A DNA stretch of 64,000 nt, taken from NCBI GenBank assembly GCA_963848205.1, contig CAWKCV010000006.1, positions 124,001-188,000 on the forward strand. The letters are read 5' to 3'. The notes under the pieces are model-generated. The model did no database searches, was not told the origin of the DNA, and saw only the letters and a program-made list of their open reading frames with translations. The stretch comes from BOG-908 sp963848205. Lineage in GTDB: Bacteria > Pseudomonadota > Alphaproteobacteria > Acetobacterales > Acetobacteraceae. The stretch's first letter is position 1, and the number at the start of each line of letters is the position of its first letter. Shown here one piece after another: positions 58,743 through 64,000 of this stretch. The translations under genes and the position numbers were made by a program.

Positions 58743-59123
58743 ATGCATCGCTTGACCATAACGTCCGCCGCAGCCGGCATCTTGGGCCTGATACTGATCG
58801 TGCTCAGCGTGCTTGTAGTGATGCAACGGCGGTCGGCAGGCGCCGGAACCGATCAGCCGCCGGCACTCCTCGTCGCCATCCGCAGTCATGCGAACTTCAT
58901 CGAGTACGTGCCGATGTGCCTTTTGCTGATCGGCTTCATCGAAGCTCGGTTCGGCAGCACCTGGTATGTCGCCGCCTTGGCCGTGGGCCTGATCGCATCG
59001 CGGATCGCGCACCCGTTCGGCATGACCAAGCCGCCGCCAAACGCGCCTCGGGCGGCAGGTTTCGTGGGCAGCATACTCGTGCTGCTGGCAGCCAGCATCA
59101 TGGCCATCGCGGCGTCGTTCTAG
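58743..59123 (+). CDS. MAPEG-family membrane protein
   Basis: A 126-residue protein with four hydrophobic helices and the MAPEG block AIRSHANFIEYVPMCLLLIG, where Arg and Asn/Glu positions match the glutathione-dependent membrane-protein family (YecN-like). The eukaryotic relatives include microsomal GST and leukotriene synthase; the bacterial function is unknown. ATG 58743 has GGAG (58734-58737). The frame is open upstream, but without homology. Confidence 0.82.
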   Translation: MHRLTITSAAAGILGLILIVLSVLVVMQRRSAGAGTDQPPALLVAIRSHANFIEYVPMCLLLIGFIEARFGSTWYVAALAVGLIASRIAHPFGMTKPPPNAPRAAGFVGSILVLLAASIMAIAASF

Positions 59124-59130
59124 GCGTTCT

Positions 59131-59156
59131 GCGGGCAAGCTCTCGGCTTGGCCCGC
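59131..59156 (+). terminator. Hairpin after the MAPEG gene
   Basis: GCGGGCAAG and CTTGGCCCGC pair with one bulge around CTCTCGG, 8 bases after the stop. No T-run follows, so it is a weak candidate. Confidence 0.4.
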
Positions 59157-59167
59157 GCGGACATCGG

Positions 59168-59360
59168 CTACTTCGACGTGTCCGCGCCCTTCTTGTCGCC
59201 TTGTTGCAGAGGTGCTGCTTCGCTTTGCAGCCGGTCGGACCCGCCATAGCCGCCAGGGCTGTCTTCCTGGGCCACCCCCTCAGGGTACTCCGTGCGTTGT
59301 ATTCGCGCCCTTGGGATCAGCCTGCGGTGGGCCACCGGGACCTTTTGTAATCGTGGACAT
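59168..59360 (-). pseudogene. Small hydrophilic protein gene, possibly frameshifted
   Basis: ATG 59360 is preceded by GAGGAGAG at ideal spacing and encodes MSTITKGPGGPPQADPKGAN before a TGA at 59280-59282, giving 26 residues. The adjacent frame continues from the same region as EYPEGVAQEDSPGGYGGSDR and on to the TAG at 59168, with similar Gly/Pro/Asp/Lys-rich composition. A one-base change near 59290 would join them into about 63 residues. Either a real 26-residue peptide or a small gene broken by a frameshift. Not recognised. Confidence 0.35.
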
Positions 59361-59405
59361 CGGCACTCTCCTCTCAGTCGCAGACTGCAAAGCGGGCAAT
59401 CAGGC

Positions 59406-60536
59406 TCAGGTTGCCTGCAGCACGGCTTCGGCCACGCGCCGCGCCTGCTGCGGCGAGAGGTCCGGATGGATCGGCAAAGCCAGGATGCGGGTCGCGATAT
59501 CCTCTGCATTCGGCAGAGGCCCGCCGCGATGATGCGGGGCGTAAGCCGGCTGGTGATGGAGCGGACGCGGGTAATAGATCGCCGTCGGCACGCCGTCCGC
59601 CCGCAGCCGCTCCTGCGCGGCATCCCGCGCCCGGCCGTCCGGTAGCAGAATGGCGTAAATGGCCCATGCGCTTGCACTGTCGGGCACACGCGCCGGCAGT
59701 ATCGCCGCCGACCCGCTCAACGCCTCGTCATAGATGCGGGCCACCGCCTCGCGTGCGCCAAGCTCCTCGTCGAAGACGTCGAGCTTGGCGAGCAGGACAG
59801 CCGCCTGCAACGTGTCCAGCCGGCCGTTCATGCCGGTCCGCAGAACCTCGTAGCGCGTGGTACCCTCGCCATGCGTGCGCAGGCTGCGATACAGCGCCGC
59901 CCGCTCGGCGCTCTGCGTGAGCAGCGCCCCGCCATCGCCATATGCGCCCAGCGGCTTACTGGGAAAAAAGCTGATGGCGGTCGCATCCGCCTCGCGGCCC
60001 AGCTTGCGGCCGGATAGGCTGGCACCGAAACTCTGCGCACAATCGTCGAGCAGGAACATCTGCTTGCGCGCGGCAACGTCGCGCAAAGCAGGCCAGGGCG
60101 CCGGCTGGCCGAACAAATCCACGCCGATCAGCGCACGCGGCTTGAGCACGCCTTCGGCCTCGACCGAGGCGATACGGCGCTCGAGATCCGCCGGATCGAT
60201 CTGGAACGTGCGCGGATCGACATCGACGAATACCGGCGTCGCACCCAACACGAGGGGCACCTCCGCAGTCGCCGTGTAGGTAAAGGCCGGCAGGAATACC
60301 GCGTGCCCTCGACCGATGCCCTCAGCCATCATGGCGATCTGCAACGCGTCCGTGCCGGAGCTGACGGTCACACAATGCTCGGCGCCGGCATACTCGGCCA
60401 GGCGCTGCTCCAATTCCACGACTTCTGGGCCCAGCACGAATTGGCAATGGGCAAGTACCGCTTCCAGGCGGCGGCGCAGGGCGGGTTCGATGCGGCGCTG
60501 TTGCGCTTTGAGGTCCAGGAAGGGGATGGGCGTCAT
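59406..60536 (-). CDS. DegT/DnrJ/EryC1-family sugar aminotransferase
   Basis: A 376-residue PLP enzyme: FLDLKAQQRRIEPAL at the start, VTVSSGTDALQIAMMAEGIG, LPAFTYTATAEVPLVLGATP, FLLDDCAQSFGAS, catalytic Lys194 in SFFPSKPLGAYGDGG and MNGRLDTLQAAVLLAKLD. The family transaminates keto-sugar nucleotides in O-antigen, capsule or glycan synthesis. Its neighbour, a WbpM-like 4,6-dehydratase, would provide a 4-keto-UDP-HexNAc substrate, so a 4-amino sugar is the likely product. It is separated from that gene by a palindromic repeat. Confidence 0.9.
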   Translation of the reverse strand: MTPIPFLDLKAQQRRIEPALRRRLEAVLAHCQFVLGPEVVELEQRLAEYAGAEHCVTVSSGTDALQIAMMAEGIGRGHAVFLPAFTYTATAEVPLVLGATPVFVDVDPRTFQIDPADLERRIASVEAEGVLKPRALIGVDLFGQPAPWPALRDVAARKQMFLLDDCAQSFGASLSGRKLGREADATAISFFPSKPLGAYGDGGALLTQSAERAALYRSLRTHGEGTTRYEVLRTGMNGRLDTLQAAVLLAKLDVFDEELGAREAVARIYDEALSGSAAILPARVPDSASAWAIYAILLPDGRARDAAQERLRADGVPTAIYYPRPLHHQPAYAPHHRGGPLPNAEDIATRILALPIHPDLSPQQARRVAEAVLQAT

Positions 60537-60559
60537 TCAGGAAATTCCACGAGGTCATT

Positions 60560-60618
60560 AGGCAAGGCGTTCTTTTTTGAAGACAAGATGCCAGAAACTT
60601 TTGTCCTGCTGTCCCCGG
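60560..60618. repeat. Intergenic palindromic repeat, left arm plus core
   Basis: Arm 60560-60606 (GGCAAGGCGTTCTTTTTTGA ... GAAACTTTTGTCC) followed by GCTGTCCCCGG. The second arm is missing. It lies between the dehydratase and aminotransferase genes, both on the minus strand. Confidence 0.7.
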
Positions 60619-60625
60619 CTTTCGA

Positions 60626-62500
60626 TCAGCGGGTGAGTTCGGGGACGAGTTTCAGGAGGCGGTCCAAGGCTTGCAGTGTGTCGGTCGCTTGGCAGGCGGC
60701 GGCGATGTCGTCGATGGCTTGGCCGACTTCGGCGAGGTTTGCCGTGCGTGGGGTCGCGAGGAGCAAGCCGGGATAGCCGGTGGGCATCGGCGGCTCACGG
60801 CCGTGGAACAGCTCCTCGAACAGTTTTTCGCCTGGGCGCAAGCCGCTATATTCGATCTTTATGTCGTGGTCGGGCCGCAGCCCCGCCAGACGGATCATCT
60901 GGCGCGCAAGATCGACGATCCTGACCGGCTTGCCCATGTCGAGCACGAAAATACCGCCGTCCGGCCCCTCGTCGGCCGGCGCTGCGGCCAACGCCACGAC
61001 GCTGGCCTGCAGCACCAGGCTCACCGCCTCGCGCACCGTCATGAAGTAACGCTGCATGTCCGGGTGCGTGACCGTCAACGGCCCGCCCCGTTCCAACTGC
61101 CGCCGGAACAGCGGCACCACGCTGCCTGTGCTGCCGAGCACGTTACCGAACCGCACTGTCACGCAGCGCAGGCCAGGCCCGCCGGTGCGCGCCGCGATAT
61201 TCATCGCTTGGCAATACATCTCGGCTACACGCTTGCTCGCCCCCATCAGGCTCGTGGGGTTGACAGCCTTATCCGTGCTGATCAGCACCATCGCCTGCGC
61301 ACCGCAGGCGGCGGCGGCATCCGCGACGATGCGCGAGCCCACCGCGTTGGTCCGCAAACCCTCGAGCGGATTGGCTTCGACGATCGGCACATGTTTCAAG
61401 GCGGCCGCGTGGAACACTAGCGCGGGCGATTCCTCGGCAAAAATATCGGCGATGCGCTTTGCATCGCGTATGTCGGCGATCACGGCGCGCCGTGGCTGGA
61501 GCGGCGCCAGCTCGCCCAGCTCCACATCGATTTGCCAAAGCGCGTATTCGCTCTGGTCCAGCAGCACCAGCCGCGCCGGCGCGAGCGCCGCCAGTTGGCG
61601 CGCCAGCTCGGCGCCGATACTGCCGCCCGCCCCAGTCACCAATATGCAGCGGCCGGCGACCAGGCGCGACATGCCGGGCTGGTCCAGCTGCACCTGCGGG
61701 CGGTTCAGCAGATCCTCGATCGCGACCGGCCGAAGTTCCAGCCGTTCGGCAGAGGTCAGCGCCGTCGGGCGGGGTGCGCGGCGCACCTGCACGCCGAGCG
61801 CCTCGGCCTGGGCGATCAGCGTCGCCAGCGGCGCGCCGATGAAGTCGGGTTCGGTGATGACCAGGCCGGCCGGCAGGCGCCGGCGCGCTGCAAGAAGCCG
61901 CAATATCTCGGGCGCATCGGCCACCGTGCCCAGGATTGGCAGATTGTGGATGCGACGGCCGGCCTGCCGGTCGGCCAGTCCGAGCAGACCGACGATCTGA
62001 AGTCCGACGTTCGGATCGGATGCGGCCGCCCGGATGAACGCGTCCGCGCCGTCGCCCGCGCCCACCAGAAGCACGCGCTGCATGGCAAGGTCCGGTGCCC
62101 CGCGCCGTGGCCTGGCGCGGTATAGCCGGTAGCCGAGGCGGGGCGTGCCGAGCAGCACCATCAAGGTTAGCGCATGCACGATCGGGAAGGTGACGGTCGG
62201 CAAATGGACGCCGGTCGCGACCAGCAAGGCGGCGAACAGTGTGGCGCATGCAATGCTGCCGCCGACCACGCCGGCCAGGTCCGACAGGCCGGAGAACCGC
62301 CAATATTGCTGCGAGAGGCGGAACGGCAGACCGCCGAGCAGCAGGGTGATGCCGCCGCTGGCGAGAAACCAGAGCGGGTGCAGAAGGCCGCCGTGGGGAT
62401 CGGCGATCCACCGCGCCAGTGGCGCGGCGGCTGCCGCCAATGCGCCGTCGAGAGCGACATTGACCAGTATCCGGTTCAGGGAACGATGCGAGCTCTTCAC
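60626..62500 (-). CDS. Membrane nucleotide-sugar 4,6-dehydratase (WbpM/CapD type)
   Basis: A 624-residue protein. An N-terminal part has four hydrophobic helices (about 11-125), a first Rossmann-like domain follows (VLLVGAGDGADAFIRAA), then the SDR catalytic domain with GAGGSIG (290-296), FHAAALKHVPIVEANP, STDK (408-411) and Met419 with Lys423 in place of the usual Tyr-x3-Lys, as in WbpM and FlaA1 relatives. It dehydrates UDP-GlcNAc to a 4-keto-6-deoxy sugar at the membrane. The length matches long-form WbpM. It is divergent from the GT4 initiating transferase gene. Confidence 0.92.
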   Translation of the reverse strand: MKSSHRSLNRILVNVALDGALAAAAAPLARWIADPHGGLLHPLWFLASGGITLLLGGLPFRLSQQYWRFSGLSDLAGVVGGSIACATLFAALLVATGVHLPTVTFPIVHALTLMVLLGTPRLGYRLYRARPRRGAPDLAMQRVLLVGAGDGADAFIRAAASDPNVGLQIVGLLGLADRQAGRRIHNLPILGTVADAPEILRLLAARRRLPAGLVITEPDFIGAPLATLIAQAEALGVQVRRAPRPTALTSAERLELRPVAIEDLLNRPQVQLDQPGMSRLVAGRCILVTGAGGSIGAELARQLAALAPARLVLLDQSEYALWQIDVELGELAPLQPRRAVIADIRDAKRIADIFAEESPALVFHAAALKHVPIVEANPLEGLRTNAVGSRIVADAAAACGAQAMVLISTDKAVNPTSLMGASKRVAEMYCQAMNIAARTGGPGLRCVTVRFGNVLGSTGSVVPLFRRQLERGGPLTVTHPDMQRYFMTVREAVSLVLQASVVALAAAPADEGPDGGIFVLDMGKPVRIVDLARQMIRLAGLRPDHDIKIEYSGLRPGEKLFEELFHGREPPMPTGYPGLLLATPRTANLAEVGQAIDDIAAACQATDTLQALDRLLKLVPELTR

Positions 62501-62573
62501 CCGCCGCCTATAGCGGAGCCCGCCGAATTGCGGGAGAGAGTTGGCCCATGTTCCGCAATGCCCAAGCTCGCCG

Positions 62574-63617
62574 ATGACGCCAAATATGGTCCCGTTCGCC
62601 TTTCTCGGCGCGTTGGCGCTGCTCTCGGCCTTCGTTGTTCAGATCATGCTGCGTCGGGGCGTGCTCGACCATCCTGGCGCGCGCAGCTCTCATTCCCAGC
62701 CCACGCCCAAAGGTGGCGGGGTTGGAATCGTGACCGCTTTCCTGGTCGGCGTGACCGCCGTTCTGCTGTCGGGCGGCGGGCGCTTGCCGACCGTGCCGAC
62801 GTGCGGCCTGCTCGTGGCGACGTTGGTGATCGCTGTCGTGTCCTATCTGGACGACGTGAAAGACTGGCCCTTTCTGATCAAGCTGGCGGCGCAAACGGGC
62901 GCTGCCTGTCTCGTCATCGCCTGCGGCATACGGCTTGGTGGCATCCGGACGACAGGGTTGGCCGGCGCGGGCGGCGACTGGATCGCCACGCTGCTGACAT
63001 TGGCCTGGATCGTGCTCGTGACAAACGCGGTAAACTTCATCGACGGTTTGAATGGCCTGGCCAGCGGTTGCGTCGGCCTCGCGTGTTTGTTCCTGATGCC
63101 GTGGGCCGGCCATGCGCGGGACATGCTGCTGCTGGCATGCAGCCTGGCGCTGGCCGGAGGAATCACAGGCTTTCTGCCTTTTAATTTTCCGCGTGCGCGA
63201 ATTTTCATGGGAGATGTCGGCAGCCAACCTTGTGGGTTCGTGATTGCCTGTCTGGGGATCCTCGTGGCAAGCGAGCCTGGCCGATCCGGAAGCCTTCTGG
63301 CGGTTCCAGCCATGCTGTCGGGCATAATCTTCGACGTGCTGTTCACGCTTGGCAGGAGACTGGTCAATGGCGACCGGCTAACGCAGGCACATCGTAGTCA
63401 TCTCTACCAGATTGCCCATCGGGCTGGTCGGCCAGCTTCCCTCGTCAGCCCGGCCTACTGGCTCTTCACGATCTGGGGGGGTGTATGGGCTCTCACCTAT
63501 GCGGCATCCAATGGAATGCCGACAGCCGGTCAGATTACGTTACTGTTTGCGCCCGAGATTGCCTGGCTCGGACTGACCGTTTTATGGAGTTCGAGAGCAC
63601 ACATAAATCGTTGGTAA
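62574..63617 (+). CDS. Polyprenyl-phosphate glycosyl-1-phosphate transferase (WecA/WbpL, GT4)
   Basis: About 347 residues with ten or more helices and the family motifs HSQPTPKGGGVGIV, SYLDDVKDWP (Mg2+-binding Asp pair), TNAVNFIDGLNGLASG, RIFMGDVGSQPCG and the cytoplasmic HRSHLYQ histidine loop. It attaches a sugar phosphate to undecaprenyl phosphate and so starts a glycan repeat unit; WbpL-like specificity for diamino-6-deoxy sugars would fit the dehydratase and aminotransferase next door. The start is uncertain: ATG 62574 is used, 62586 and TTG 62541 are alternatives. Confidence 0.88.
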   Translation: MTPNMVPFAFLGALALLSAFVVQIMLRRGVLDHPGARSSHSQPTPKGGGVGIVTAFLVGVTAVLLSGGGRLPTVPTCGLLVATLVIAVVSYLDDVKDWPFLIKLAAQTGAACLVIACGIRLGGIRTTGLAGAGGDWIATLLTLAWIVLVTNAVNFIDGLNGLASGCVGLACLFLMPWAGHARDMLLLACSLALAGGITGFLPFNFPRARIFMGDVGSQPCGFVIACLGILVASEPGRSGSLLAVPAMLSGIIFDVLFTLGRRLVNGDRLTQAHRSHLYQIAHRAGRPASLVSPAYWLFTIWGGVWALTYAASNGMPTAGQITLLFAPEIAWLGLTVLWSSRAHINRW

Positions 63618-63640
63618 TCTCGGCGACAAAAGAAAATCGG

Positions 63641-63670
63641 CGCGCGCCGGCACAATCGAGCCGGCGCGCG
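63641..63670. terminator. Strong hairpin between convergent genes, terminator for the regulator gene
   Basis: CGCGCGCCGGC and GCCGGCGCGCG pair perfectly over 11 bp around ACAATCGA. On the minus strand it is followed by GATTTTCTTTTGTC, a T-rich tract. It probably terminates the minus-strand MarR gene and may also act on the GT4 gene. Confidence 0.75.
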
Positions 63671-63677
63671 CAGTCTC

Positions 63678-64000
63678 TCAGCCGTGGGCGCCGCGTGTGC
63701 GACGCTCATCAGTCCCGGTCTGCGTTTTGCGCTGCGGAGCAGTGGCTTCGCTCATGATGGAGCGAAGATCGCGCAGGAAAGCCGCTCCCTTGAGGGTCCG
63801 CTGCACCAGCACGCTGCGGCGATCCATCGGGTCCACCTTGCGGCGAGCCAGGTCGAGTTCGCCCAGGCGGTCGAGCGCACGGGTAATGGCAGGCTTGGAC
63901 ACATTGAGGTCGGCTGCCAGGCCGCGGACCGTGTGCGCGCCATCCTGCAGGTAGCAGGTGAGGAAAACGCCGAGCTGGCGGGCAGAGAGGTCGGGGCCGT
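63678..64000 (-). CDS. MarR-family transcriptional regulator (5' end outside window)
   Basis: The frame runs from the right edge to the stop at 63678, about 107 residues. The winged helix-turn-helix is clear: LSARQLGVFLTCYLQDGAHT, VRGLAADLNVSKPAITRALD as recognition helix, LDLARRKVDPMDRRSVLVQ as wing, then a C-terminal helix and a polar tail. Conserved DxRxR-like DPMDRRS supports MarR. It is convergent with the GT4 gene. The target is unknown, and the N-terminal dimerisation helix lies beyond the window. Confidence 0.82.
   Translation of the reverse strand, partial: GPDLSARQLGVFLTCYLQDGAHTVRGLAADLNVSKPAITRALDRLGELDLARRKVDPMDRRSVLVQRTLKGAAFLRDLRSIMSEATAPQRKTQTGTDERRTRGAHG

Overview
The window is a GC-rich, densely coded bacterial chromosome segment. 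Hopanoid genes (squalene-hopene cyclase C-terminus, hpnG, hpnM, hpnI, hpnJ), a yqeY-dnaG-rpoD block, a CP4-like EPSP synthase, an FzlA-like protein and the gene order point to an alphaproteobacterium, most likely of the Acetobacteraceae. I see no plasmid, phage, insertion sequence, CRISPR or RNA gene.

Layout. 0-4 kb: end of squalene-hopene cyclase, hpnG, then a nitrilase-family amidase coupled to a lysine/aromatic amino-acid 2-monooxygenase. 4-13 kb: lipoprotein and frameshifted hslO, haloperoxidase-like hydrolase, serine esterase, nitrilase, potassium channel, nitroreductase and a secreted dipeptidyl peptidase. 13-19 kb: DUF5872 protein, beta-helical surface protein, two-domain aspartyl protease, murI, carboxylesterase. 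19-27 kb: csaA, gpt, Bcr-type efflux pump, cupin, MATE pump, a psd-pssA phospholipid operon and glutaryl-CoA dehydrogenase. 27-34 kb: gltD-gltB and an NDUFA9-like protein. 34-39 kb: yqeY-dnaG-rpoD. 39-43 kb: ssuADCB sulfonate operon. 43-49 kb: glutathione transferases, aroA-cmk, GT61 glycosyltransferase, xseB-ispA. 49-55 kb: dxs-hpnM-hpnI-hpnJ, which joins isoprenoid precursor supply to hopanoid decoration, followed by dapD. 55-64 kb: an envelope-polysaccharide region (ugd, a GH5-like protein that seems to lack its catalytic glutamates, sugar aminotransferase, WbpM-like dehydratase, WecA-like GT4) ending in a truncated MarR-type regulator.

The most unusual feature is a family of intergenic palindromic elements: 17 readable copies plus three remnants. 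A full element has two arms of about 45 bp that are reverse complements of each other, and each arm contains its own A/T-rich hairpin. The arms flank a short core that often includes GCTGTCGCG. Elements usually begin within a few bases of a stop codon. In at least two genes, and probably a third, an arm supplies the last codons and the stop, and in hpnG an arm seems to supply the ribosome binding site. I do not recognise this family by name.

Other points: an apparent one-base frameshift in hslO, a possible CTG start for dnaG overlapping yqeY, and many four-base ATGA/GTGA overlaps that indicate translational coupling.
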